The translations under genes were made by a program, and so were the position numbers. DNA of 14,872 bases from Euperipatoides rowelli (taxonomy: Eukaryota; Onychophora; Udeonychophora; Euonychophora; Peripatopsidae), in the NCBI GenBank assembly GCA_003024985.2, contig PXIH01S0023917.1; one strand, given 5' to 3'. The notes under the pieces are model-generated. The model was not told where the DNA came from, made no database searches, and saw nothing but the letters and a program-made list of their open reading frames with translations. Below are positions 1-8,030 of the stretch, in pieces; position 1 is the first letter of the stretch, and every line of letters starts with the position of its first letter.

Positions 1-190
1 AAAAAAAATCTGTTTGTTGGAATTTTTTTTCTTTATATAATACAATGCCTGACAATAAATAGAACTTAAATATGTGTAATCATTTCATTATTACACATAT
101 TTGAAAACTTTTATACAGAGGATTCTATGAGTCGTAAAAATTACGACCGCGACCACTCATGTTAAAATTTTGAGCGCGACCACTCGGAGG
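1..190 (-). mobile_element. Terminus of a piggyBac-like non-autonomous element, cut by the window edge
   Basis: The reverse complement of this stretch aligns along its whole length with the left end of the complete element at 10819-11452. Shared blocks include the terminal CCTxxGAGxGG, a GTCGTAATTTTTA motif, TCATAGAATCC, TATAAAAGTTT, TGTCAGG and AAATTCCAACAAACA. The outer end abuts TTAA at 191-194, the target site duplicated by piggyBac transposases. The interior runs left, out of the window, so the other end is not seen. No transposase coding is visible. The flanking sequence on the other side of the TTAA reads as LINE-B coding, so this looks like an insertion into that LINE. Confidence 0.85.
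131..185. repeat. Subterminal palindrome and direct repeats of the piggyBac-like end
   Basis: Positions 131-147 form a palindrome, GTCGTAA-AAA-TTACGAC. The 11-mer CGCGACCACTC occurs twice, at 148-158 and 175-185, 27 bp apart. The cluster is rich in CpG in an otherwise AT-rich window. Subterminal repeats next to the inverted ends are typical of piggyBac-type elements and are plausible transposase contact sites; that role is inferred. Confidence 0.7.
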
Positions 191-194
191 TTAA
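191..194. other. TTAA target site of the left piggyBac-like insertion
   Basis: TTAA directly adjoins the element terminus ...CTCGGAGG at 190. The matching duplicate should lie at the far end of the element, left of the window. Confidence 0.75.
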
Positions 195-1105
195 CCAATT
201 TAAATCAATGAGGTCTATTAACATTTTATAAACTAAAAAATATTTTATTTTTGTTAATTACTAACTATTATAGACAAAAATCAGATCACCTTGCAATTTT
301 TTTTCTGAAGTGGTTACTATCCCATTTTGTAATCATACTTTAAAGCGCTGGATACAAGACAATCCCTTTAACACAAAACTTCTTTTGATACACGTCTCAA
401 AAACAGACCTAATTTTTCTTTATATCCTTTATTTAAAACAGAATAAGAGGATGTACAATAGTCCAGTAAAGGTTGTAAATATTAATTATAAATCACTTTA
501 AACATTTCTAAATTAAAACCTACTAACAAATACTTTTTGTTATATACAATCTATGATAAAGCTTAAGTAAAAATCAACTGTGCACTGAAAGACGACTGGT
601 CATCTATTGTAGCACCCAAGTCTCAATAACTTTTTACTTCTTCAATCAGGGAATCACACAAAACAGATCAGTATTAAAATTTAAACTACCCATTAATATA
701 AATTTAGTTCTTTTAAGTTTTAATTTTAAAGCATTATTTCTTAACCAATTTTCAACATAATTATCTCCTTGTTGCAAATCAACATTATCTTGTTGATGAT
801 TAATCTTTGAAAAAATCCTAATGTCATCAGCATAATTTATAAAATTTATATATCTTTTCCTACCAAGATCAGCTAAGTATAAGTTAAAAAGCAGTGGACA
901 AGACCATGCCTTGTGGCACACCACAAAATTTATGTTTATATATGACTTTACTTGACCAATTATTGTTTAAAAGGGACAGTTACTCAAAAATTTACAAATC
1001 CAATATACATATGGCAGAGGTATCTTACAATGACATAACTTTTCAGTCAACCAATCAATCAACCATGTCAAAAGATTTTGGCAAATCCAAAAATTATAAT
1101 AATTC

Positions 1106-1147
1106 CTACCTTCCTGCCCTGATCACAAGATCAGGGCAGGAAGGTAG
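1106..1147. repeat. Perfect 19-bp inverted repeat with a 4-base loop
   Basis: CTACCTTCCTGCCCTGATC (1106-1124) is followed by ACAA and then its exact reverse complement (1129-1147). Pairing ends abruptly, since 1105 and 1148 do not pair. It is GC-rich compared with its surroundings and lies in LINE-B between the NYRPIS motif and motif A. No terminator or gene context explains it. A snap-back templated insertion at a deletion junction is the simplest inference. Confidence 0.95.
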
Positions 1148-1395
1148 ATAAAAGGCACAACTTAGTTGATATAATGTTGAATTATCAAAAATATTAAGTT
1201 TTCTATAACTTTTGAAAATCGGTATACTGATCGGTCTATAGTTATCTAACTCAGATAGTTTACCCTTTTTATAAAAAAAACTATATAATAGTTTCCTTCC
1301 ATGATGATGTAATTCACCAACCTCCAAAGAAAAATTAAAAATCTTATTATCATAGCAAAAAATTCAGAAAGCATTTTAAAAAACAAACTAAGGAA

Positions 1396-1469
1396 TCTTT
1401 TTGTCATTAATTATATCAATAATTTATTGGTGTCTTTTTGTTATTAATTATATCAATAATTTCTTGGTG
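1396..1469. repeat. Two-copy 37-bp tandem duplication in LINE-B
   Basis: The unit TCTTTTTGTCATTAATTATA... occurs at 1396-1432 and again at 1433-1469, with only two visible differences. Thirty-seven is not a multiple of three, so the duplication shifts the LINE-B reading frame after EHQEIIDIINN. It therefore postdates the last active state of this copy. Confidence 0.93.
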
Positions 1470-1989
1470 TTCAAACTTTCTTACTTTGCAAAATTCACTA
1501 TTACAGAATTCACAAAATTACATTCCGAAATTTGATCTGCGTAATGATCAGTAAAATTATTAGCAATTTATCAATTTTTGGTTCTAAGATACTACCATCT
1601 TTTACAATATAATCAATATTTATTGCATTATTACCTTTCAATTTATTATATTGTTTAAAAATATATCCATTATCATTTCTCTTATACTCCTTCAAAAATC
1701 CAATATACATATCTTTAGTTTTTTTCTAAAAGTATAAGATTTTTGTCTTTTTAAACCAATTAAGTCAGAGGTTAACTAACATGGATAACTAAATTTTGAA
1801 TTTTTTTTTTTACATCGTTTATGTATCTAAATTAAAATTAATTGTAGATAGACCATAAAATTTCTCTAAAGATTGATTACTCGCAATATTGGGATATAGA
1901 TGTGCATTTCATTCAATTGTAACAAGGTATTACTAAATAACTTTTATCAATATTAGTATAATCATAATAAAAAACAGATTCTGTAACAT

Positions 1990-2650
1990 TGTTTAGACAA
2001 GTTTTGTCAATGTGCATTATGATCGCTTAACAGTATTGGAGGATGGTAGATGATATCACCCAATATATTTTCAGCGTTAATAAATATCAAATATAAAATA
2101 AAGAATCTTCATTAAATCCAGTAGGCAATTTAATTATTTGAGTCAGTAGAGAAGAAATTCACAAAATCAATCAAATCAATCGAGGAGCCATGGAAATCAG
2201 GAGCCATTAGCAATTGTCAATTTATGTCCAGTAGATTCATATCTCCCAAGAATAAAAAAATACTTAAATTGATTTCCTTTAAAATATTCATACCCGGCAT
2301 GAAAACAAACTAATAGCTTTTGTGTAAGATTATTAGAATAGACCAATCATCCAGCTATCACCAGAAAATGTAATAGCTAACCACATAATTTCTAACCCTA
2401 AAACATCCAAATTTATAAGATGAAACTTTAAATCAATTCTAACAATAGAGGCAACCCCCTCTTACCAGAGCCTTTCAGTCGAACTGTTACAGTATAACCA
2501 ACAATATTAATTAGATTAGACTGAAAAATCATTACAAAACTATGTTTGGGTAATGGCAAAAAAACAAAGCTTTACGAGATTCAACTTTAATTTTGATCTC
2601 ATCACATTTATTTAACAAAGAAGCAATATTAGTATACAGAAAAAGAAAAA
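1990..2650 (-). pseudogene. LINE-B endonuclease domain (AP-endonuclease-like), broken
   Basis: In intact relatives this domain nicks target DNA to prime reverse transcription. Readable pieces in order are: NIASLLNKCDEIK near the N-terminus (about 2630-2590); a RGG-rich turn followed by VASIVRIDLKFHLINLDV and LGLEIMWLAITFSGDSWMIGLF (about 2456-2335); LGDMN, the GDxN catalytic motif (about 2249-2235); and LSDHNAH, the SDH catalytic motif (2013-2027 encodes SDHNA). The pieces lie in different frames and are separated by stops, so no protein can be made. Order and spacing match EEP-family endonucleases of CR1/L2-type LINEs. The TE(S/T)W segment is too eroded for me to place. The identification rests on motif reading only. 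Confidence 0.75.
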
Positions 2651-3229
2651 AAAGATTATTCCTTAATTGCTATTTTATCACACAACTCCAAAATTATTGG
2701 CTATTTCTCCTCATCAATGTCTTTATTCGTTAAGTTGATTTAAGTTGATGATTACTCTAGGTAAGTAATAGGAAATCTATAGGGATTTAAATCTTTTTTT
2801 TTTTTGCTTTGAAATTCAATATGACATGAAGTTTATTAATTAACTCTGCAAAGCCAGATAACAAAAATTTGACTGTGAATAAACATCAATTTTTTTAAAA
2901 AAAAAACATCATTAAAATAAGTAGTCTCTTGCATTTATTTTATATCGGTAGCAACCAAAATGATTATTCATTACTACAACTGAATTATTCATTTTTATTA
3001 AAAAAAAAATACCTAAAATTATTATTTTTAAAAATTCAATATACTTAAGAGGGATTATTGATGCTTTTTATTTTCTATTTTTAAAAAAGAAAGCTAAGTC
3101 ACTTGATGCCCTACCTCCTCCTGCTCCTTCGTCCCCCCTCCTAATATTTAAGGAACTAGTAATTGTTTTAAAACATAAATTAAAAAAAAATAAACATTAA
3201 TATTTTCAATCTATAGTAAAAAAAATAAT
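2651..3229. other. AT-rich stretch without a recognised gene
   Basis: Short homopolymer tracts dominate. No long reading frame or protein motif was found on either strand. A pyrimidine-rich patch lies at about 3106-3142 (CCTACCTCCTCCTGCTCC...). If LINE-B ever had an ORF1 in this copy, it should lie here, but I could not read one. Confidence 0.5.
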
Positions 3230-3479
3230 GGTCAGATTCCGTTATCTGCCCACCAATATGGCTGAAGGTAGTAATTTGAAATTATCTAGATTGGCACTCA
3301 GCAAAATATTATTTCAGCTCTAGACTATCCTAGTTTCAGGGTTACGGTAAGGTTAGGACTGTGAAGAAAATATACCAAAATCGGTGAGAAAAAATACTAA
3401 TTCCACACGCTACTATGTTTTAGTTGTCGTGCGACTCCTAACGTTAATTATGTTGGTGGGCAGATAATGGAATTTGACC
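3230..3479. mobile_element. 250-bp MITE with 30-bp terminal inverted repeats
   Basis: The left arm (3230-3259) starts GGTCAGATTCCGTTATCTGC, and the reverse complement of the right arm (3450-3479) starts GGTCAAATTCCATTATCTGC. The arms match at 27 of 30 positions. The eight bases outside each end (AAAATAAT at 3222-3229, AGAATAAT at 3480-3487) differ at one position, so an 8-bp target duplication is likely. That length is typical of hAT-type transposition, but the terminal bases do not match a hAT family I can name. It has no coding capacity, as expected for a non-autonomous element. Confidence 0.8.
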
Positions 3480-3601
3480 AGAATAATTATAGTGCATAAA
3501 TATTAATTAGCGTGATATGCTCAGAAGATATTAGATTTTAAAATAATGGGAGAGATGTTTACCACTAAATAAAATAATTTTAGATAATGTTGTTTATTAA
3601 C

Positions 3602-3655
3602 TTTTATATAGAAATGGTAGCATATTTATTTTATATAGAAATTGTAGCATATTTA
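3602..3655. repeat. Two-copy 27-bp tandem repeat
   Basis: The unit TTTTATATAGAAATGGTAGC... at 3602-3628 is repeated at 3629-3655 with one visible base change. It lies between the MITE and the 3' end of LINE-A. Confidence 0.9.
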
Positions 3656-3721
3656 TTTTAAATTTGAATGCATTTTACTTTTTCAATTTTAACATCGATT
3701 AGAGTACTGTGTGTCTGTTGT

Positions 3722-4212
3722 TTTAAGTTTAAGTTTATTTACCAGTAAATTAAGTATCAAACTTTTTTACAGTCAAAAACAATTGACAAGATGGATGGAA
3801 TAAGATAGCTTTGGAAAGGAAAATTCATATTATTTACAGTTTAATAAGTTACAGGAAACTACACACTGCATTTTCCTGATCTAGAAACATTCCCTTAAAA
3901 GGAACAAAATAAAAACATAACACATTTAAAAATACAAATTTCTGTATGAATAAAAAGGACCAAATACAAAATTACACAGTCAACATTTGAGGAAACAGAT
4001 AAAATTAATTGAACATCAAAATGATACCCCATTGAATATAAATAGTAATAAATTTCTCCATATAAAATTTACAATTTTAGTGTTCATTAACAAATCTTCT
4101 CTTTTACCCGTGTCCTAAATTTACAAACATTAAGTATAGCTGAAACATTATTTTCCACAATAATTAAAAGACTTCACAGCTTGACAGGTCAAAAAAAAAA
4201 AAAAACAATTTA
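3722..4212 (-). other. LINE-A 3' UTR and short-repeat tail
   Basis: Non-coding DNA lies between the end of ORF2 and the minus-strand tail ...AATAAACTTAAACTTAAAA (plus-strand 3721-3738). Two to three AAACTT units end the similarity to a LINE. Such short microsatellite-like tails are used by CR1/L2-type elements as the site where reverse transcription starts. The long A tract at 4191-4205 is poly-T on the element strand, so it is not a poly-A tail. Confidence 0.6.
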
Positions 4213-6057
4213 CTAAATCAAGTTATTAAACAAAACATGACCTTTCAAAAATTTGTCATCTATTCTTGAATTCGTTCAAACTATTGGACTGTTTAATCTC
4301 CAAGGGCAAGGAGTTCCAGTGGTTGACTACTCTATTTGTTAAAAATAAAAATAAAACATTGCACCTGGTGATTTCCTTTACTATAGAAAAGGCATTATAG
4401 TTTCTAGTGTTGGTAGGACTCCTAGAATGAAATAGACTGACTCTTTCCCTGTTATTTACAAACCATTTGAAAACATAAATCAGGTCTCCTCTCAAAGCCC
4501 TCTGTTGAGGAGTCAATATATCCTAAATGTAAAATCTTTCAGCAAACCAAATACTCTTTAAGTTTGTCTATGAATGCATTTGTCTAAATAATCAATGTCT
4601 TTGTCTAAATAATCAATGTCTTTTCTATATATCAGAGGCCACACAACTCTGAAATAGTCTATAGTAGGAAGGAGGTATATATTATATAACATCTTATACA
4701 TATTTAAATCAATAACTCTAAAAGTTCTAACTAGGTTGCCCATTTTTGAACTGAGCTTTTTTGAAATATATGAGGCATGAAGGCTAAAGAATAATCTCGA
4801 ATCAAAGTAAATTCTCAATTCTGTGTGTTTATCTTCTTTATTTATTAAGACTTTATTCAACAAAAATGAATGTTCATTTTTTTCCAATACAAAGGTGAAT
4901 ACATTTAGAAGTATTCAAACTTAACTGGTTAGCAACTGACCAATCGTAAACAGAGTCAATATCATTTTGCAATGATATATAAATTTTTATATCGTCTGCG
5001 TAGATCATTAGTTTGTTTATTATTCCATCAGCAATGTCTAAGAGGTATAAATTAAAAAGGGTTGCTGAGAGGGCTGAGCCCTGTGGAACTTCCCTAGACA
5101 AAATATGGTATGTTGAACAGACATACCTATCTTTATTGAGATTTCTCTATGTAACAGGAAATTATTTATCCTGAGTATTAAATAGGAGTCAAAACCCAGA
5201 CGTTCTAGCTTTTTTAAAATGGTTTGATGGTTGACATTATCAAAAGCTTTTTGGAAATCAAAGTAAATTATATTAACCTCCTTTCCTAGGTTTCTTGCCA
5301 AGGTCCAATCGTTCATAGAATCCAAAAGATTGTCTTCACCTGAATGGCCTTTTCTAAATCTGTATAGGTAATTAGGCAAAATCTTCTGCTGTCCAATATG
5401 ATTGTTTAATCTCTTTAGTATTATAGTTTCAGCTATTTTATCCATTGAATTGTTGATGGTGATTGGACGGTAATTAGTTATTAATTTTCTATTGCCTTTT
5501 TTTAATATGGGAGTAATGATACCCCTCTTCCAACTAAGTGAAATCTGACCAGTTCTCAAAGAGTGAGATATCACAACATATAAAAGTTCTACAAAGAAGT
5601 CGGAACACTCAGTTATAAAAACATTAGGGATTCCATCTTCTCCCAAAGATTTAGAGTTTTTAAGTTTATTTATAATATTTTTAATGTCACATGTTTCATT
5701 TATTGTTAGTAAAGCAGGACTAGAAGAGCCCAAACCAGCATTGACCGAAACTAAATCACTGCACCTTGGGCCTACATAAAAACTAGCAAATGCCTAAGCA
5801 ATCTCTAGAGAGTGCGAGAGTTGTCCATCATCTGAAATTATATGGTCAATTATTTTTGGTATGCATTTATTAGATCTTTTTATATGGGAGAATAAAATTT
5901 CAATGTCTTTATTTGCAGATTCAATGATATTCATATTATATTCGAATCTAGCCTTCTGAAGTTATTAATAAAAACATTTCTATTCTTTTTATAAATTTCA
6001 AAGTCTGATAGAGATCTACTCTATAAATATAACTTTTAACTATTTTGTTTCAACATC
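4213..6057 (-). pseudogene. LINE-A reverse transcriptase part of ORF2, frameshifted
   Basis: This is the reverse transcriptase that would copy the element RNA at the nicked target. After the linker (FEIYKKNRNVFINNF; NIIESANKDIEILFSHIKRS) comes FASFYVGPR, then LKNSKSLGEDGIPNVFI, WKRGIITPILKKG, NYRPI (5461-5475), motif A FDFQKAFDNVNH (5227-5262), VPQGSALSATLFNLYL, catalytic YADD (4991-5002) and the thumb LLPTIDYFRVVWPL. The C-terminal region reads RALRGDLIYVFKWF and RVVNHWNSLPLEIKQS. ORF2 would end with HVLFNNLI at the stop at 4213-4215 after one frameshift near 4256. Breaks include a TAG at 5794-5796 (in frame with the RT segment) and frameshifts near 5960, 5100, 4880, 4550 and 4256. No RNase H domain is seen. 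The catalytic aspartates are kept, so decay is moderate. Confidence 0.92.
4580..4621. repeat. Perfect 21-bp tandem duplication inside the LINE-A RT thumb
   Basis: TTGTCTAAATAATCAATGTC plus T occurs at 4580-4600 and 4601-4621 without a mismatch. On the minus strand it encodes DIDYLDK twice. Being in frame, it did not itself break the reading frame. Confidence 0.95.
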
Positions 6058-7033
6058 CTTAATTTTCTAATCTCTGCTGTGAACCAAGGATTGTCAGGAC
6101 ACATGACATCATGGGAAAAATTTGTACATGTTTGACCATTATTTCATTAATAGACATTTCTATCTGAGTAAGATCATTCTCATAGGCATCCAAGTTTTGA
6201 AAAAGGTCACACAAATCCAAATTTTGAAGTGCTAATCTGATTTCAGAAAAATTGGCTTTGCCAAAGTTTAATCTTTTGATCTTTCTCTCTTTATCAGAGA
6301 CCGATATAAAAATATTTAATTCCAATAGCAAAACATTGTGATCACTCTTTCCCAACGGCGTTAAATTAGTTATTGAATTAAATAAAAATTTGTTTTTCAC
6401 AATAACCAGATCGAACAAGGAAGACGAAGCACCCCTATGTCTAGTATTAAATGTAACCAACTGAAAAAGTAGATTATCACTTAAATAATCAAAAAGCAAG
6501 GAACCAAAATGGTTCTTTGAGTAGTTAGAAATACCCAATTGCCAATCTATATTGGGTATATTTAGATCTCCAATTACTATAAATTCAGTATTTAGACCAT
6601 TTTTATCAGCAAATTCCAAACAGCTAGAAAGAGAATCAAGGATCTGACCATCGCTTATTTCACTGTTGCTTTTTGAACGATAAATTGAAAAAGGAATAAC
6701 ATCGGTTTTATATAAGCTAATTTGAAAACAAATGCACTCATCCATTCTAAAGTCACTTAATCTAGTGTAATTTAAAGTGTTATCTAGATAGATCAGCTAC
6801 CCACCGCCTCTCCCATAAGATCTATCTGTTCTTACCATGGTGAAGCCAGCCATCTCAATTTTAATGTTTTCAACAGCTGTATTGAGCCAGGATTCTGTAA
6901 TAATCACAGTATTTGGTTTATTATCAGAAATACTTATAAGCAATTCATCAAATTTGTTTAGTAGAGACAGAATATTAGTACATAGTATTTTAGGAAGGGA
7001 TTTGGTAACATCATTATGATATTTTGCTGATTG
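6058..7033 (-). pseudogene. LINE-A endonuclease domain of ORF2, one internal stop and a C-terminal frameshift
   Basis: An AP-like endonuclease that would nick the genomic target. From the N-terminus it reads ILCTNILSLLNKFDELL, then ITESWLN (TESWLN at 6881-6898, catalytic Glu), MVRTDRSYGRGGG, a TAG at 6797-6799, then LIYL and FRMDECICFQI in the same frame. Next come IVIGDLNIPNIDW (GDLNIPNIDW at 6542-6571), TRHRGASSSLFDLVIV, and LGKSDHNVLLLEL (SDHN at 6335-6346). These cover the N, E, GDxN and SDH motifs of the EEP family. The ATG at 6743-6745 is internal to the domain and not the true start. A frameshift near 6100 separates the segment from NPWFTAEIRKLRMLKQN, the start of the linker. The frame upstream is shared with the ORF1 C-terminus across the TAG at 7034-7036. 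Confidence 0.9.
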
Positions 7034-7036
7034 CTA
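7028..7036 (-). promoter_or_regulatory. ORF1/ORF2 boundary: TAG in a readthrough-like context
   Basis: On the minus strand the ORF1 C-terminal frame ends GAC-TAG-CAA-TCA and carries on in the same frame into the endonuclease (about 10 codons later: DVTKSLPKILCTN). UAG followed by CAR-YYA is the established leaky-stop consensus best known from plant virus readthrough. CAA-UCA fits it. The sequence match and shared frame are seen; use as a recoding site is inference. It could also be a chance mutation, or a plain ORF1 stop with reinitiation. Confidence 0.4.
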
Positions 7037-8030
7037 GTCTTGAGTATTTGAGAGTTGAGTTAAAGTAATTAAGGGAACAAATCTACCTCCCTTAATGAAA
7101 ATGTTTTCACCATTTTTTCTTCTCTCTTGTAGTTTTGTACGCAAAAGATTGTCAGATTTTCTTTGTTTTAAATATCTGTCTTGAGCCAAATTTATAGGCT
7201 TAAATAAGATATTTTGAGAATTTCTCCTTAATGAGCTTTTTTTTTAATATATTCCATTTATCACTGGTATTTTTGCAAATTATTTTTAAAAGTCTGTTTT
7301 TTTCTTGTATTAAAAGTAACCAGTCTGAAAAGCCTAAAATCATCAATATTGTAATTTACATTCATTATCTCAAACATTTATTATCTTTAGAATTGCGATT
7401 ATTAGAGTTAATTTCATCTATCAAACCAAAGACAATGATGTTTTTCTCACAAGATCTAACATCTTCAATCTCCAGTATCTGCTCTCTAATCCTATCATCA
7501 ATATAATTTCATTAATATTCCTTCTTTTATGTTAGCTTCAGATGTAGGGGTTGAGGTAAAGTTCATATTAGATTGTATAGCTCCTTCTAATCTATCAATT
7601 CTATCATCAATATTAGGAATCATTGAAATTATATCTTTTTCTTTACCAACTGGTAAAACTAAATCAAGCCTTGATAAGACTTCCTCAAAGCCCGTTTCCA
7701 CAGCAACAAGTCTATTAGAAAAGGTTTCCATGAGTGAATTAGTGCTTAATAGGATTGAAGACATTTTCTCGTTATTCAAAGCAATTTGATCAAACAATTG
7801 TTATATCTTTAATATTAACAGAGTGTTACTACAACATTTATCGCAAATCCAATTTATAGTGGAAATTAAAAGACATCAAATTTAAGCACTTTTCAAGTAA
7901 CCATCCATTGCAGAAGCTACATTGACTGGAAGATTCGGTATCTTATATTAATGGCGACAGCACATGTATTACAATCTGAAGGACCCGGATTGGACTCCAC
8001 ATCGCTTGCCATCAGCAATATTATATGAAA
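7034..8030 (-). pseudogene. LINE-A ORF1: 2A-like motif, PHD-type finger, coiled coil, RRM-like region; broken
   Basis: ORF1 proteins of LINEs bind element RNA and form the RNP. The N-terminus reads ILLMASDVESNPGP (2A-like; motif at 7980-8003). It is followed by CNTC (7962-7973), FCNGWLLEKCLNL and WICDKCC (CDKC at 7834-7845). This is the Cys/His spacing of a PHD-type finger spread over three frames, with some ligands mutated. After a TAA at 7801-7803 the same frame continues into a coiled-coil-like segment (7498-7797: heptad-rich SLMETFSNRLVAVETGFEEV). A further frame gives EIEDVRSCEKNIIVFGL (NIIVFGL within 7422-7445), resembling the RRM-like core. The basic C-terminus reads LAQDRYLKQRKSDNLLRTKL then RRKNGENIFIKGGRFVPLI, ending at TAG 7034-7036. 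PHD fingers in ORF1 are known for CR1-like elements. At least four breaks are present. Confidence 0.8.
7980..8003 (-). other. 2A-like ribosome-skipping motif DVESNPGP
   Basis: Codons GAT GTG GAG TCC AAT CCG GGT CCT encode D-V-E-S-N-P-G-P, matching the DxExNPGP consensus. They are preceded by the hydrophobic ILLMAS that usually precedes such motifs. 2A-like sequences near the N-terminus of LINE ORFs are established in several invertebrates. In an active copy, translation would release the short N-terminal peptide and continue with Pro-Ser-Asp-Cys at the PHD finger. Confidence 0.85.

Larger units (their letters stand above)
195..1989 (-). pseudogene. LINE-B linker and reverse transcriptase, broken
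   Basis: The linker reads LTSDLIGLKRQKSYTFRKK (about 1775-1718) and KLKGNNAINIDYIVKDGSIL (about 1640-1582). Reverse transcriptase motifs follow: KKGKLSELDNYRPISI (NYRPISI at 1223-1243); motif A as DFGK then SFDMVD one base out of frame (about 1087-1058); GVPQGMVLS (GVPQG at 908-922); PLLFNLYLADL; and the catalytic YADD at 823-834 inside INYADDIRIFSK. After these come VENWLRNNALKLKL and a thumb reading DLGATIDDQSSFSAQL and YLQPLLDYCTSSYSVLNKGY. No RNase H is visible. About 40 residues between NYRPIS and motif A seem to be missing, and a perfect hairpin sits at that place. Frameshifts (for example between GVPQG and PLLF) and stops make it a pseudogene. Confidence 0.85.
195..2650 (-). mobile_element. 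LINE-B: degenerate CR1/L2-group non-LTR retrotransposon, 3' end interrupted
   Basis: On the minus strand this region reads, in shifting frames, as an ORF2 of the Jockey/CR1 superfamily. The order is endonuclease (about 2640-1990), linker (about 1990-1500), fingers/palm of the reverse transcriptase (about 1350-640), thumb (about 630-300) and the start of the C-terminal region (GDLIFV near 290-270, then VYKMLIDLIDLNW at about 233-195). Reading stops at the TTAA of the piggyBac-like element, so the remaining 3' part probably continues beyond that insertion. No ORF1 was recognised upstream of 2650. Motif wording differs clearly from LINE-A, so it is a separate lineage and not a duplicate. Many frameshifts and stops show that it is inactive. 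Confidence 0.85.
3722..8030 (-). mobile_element. LINE-A: nearly full-length, inactivated CR1/L2-group non-LTR retrotransposon
   Basis: Reading the minus strand from 8030 downwards gives a short 5' region, ORF1 (2A-like motif, PHD-type finger, coiled coil, RRM-like segment, basic C-terminus) to a TAG at 7034-7036, ORF2 (endonuclease, linker, reverse transcriptase, C-terminal region) to about 4213, a roughly 490-bp 3' UTR, and an AAACTTAAACTTAAA tail at 3722-3738. PHD-bearing ORF1 plus AP-type endonuclease, reverse transcriptase without RNase H, and a short-repeat tail instead of poly-A are established traits of CR1/L2-like elements. Several frameshifts and stops inactivate the copy. The exact 5' end is uncertain; a possible repeat of 5' UTR units extends to about 8115. 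Confidence 0.9.

Noticed and set aside
310-501. 63-codon plus-strand ORF
   Set aside because: Antisense to the LINE-B thumb region; the minus strand gives recognisable LINE sequence and the plus product has no motif.
894-1151. 85-codon plus-strand ORF
   Set aside because: Antisense to LINE-B reverse transcriptase, and it crosses the hairpin at 1106-1147.
4191-4205. A tract as a LINE or SINE poly-A tail
   Set aside because: LINE-A runs on the other strand, where this is poly-T; it lies inside the 3' UTR and no element ends there.
6837-7789. Plus-strand ORFs at 6837-7019, 7231-7506 and 7529-7789
   Set aside because: All are antisense to LINE-A ORF1 and the endonuclease, where the minus strand carries the real motifs.
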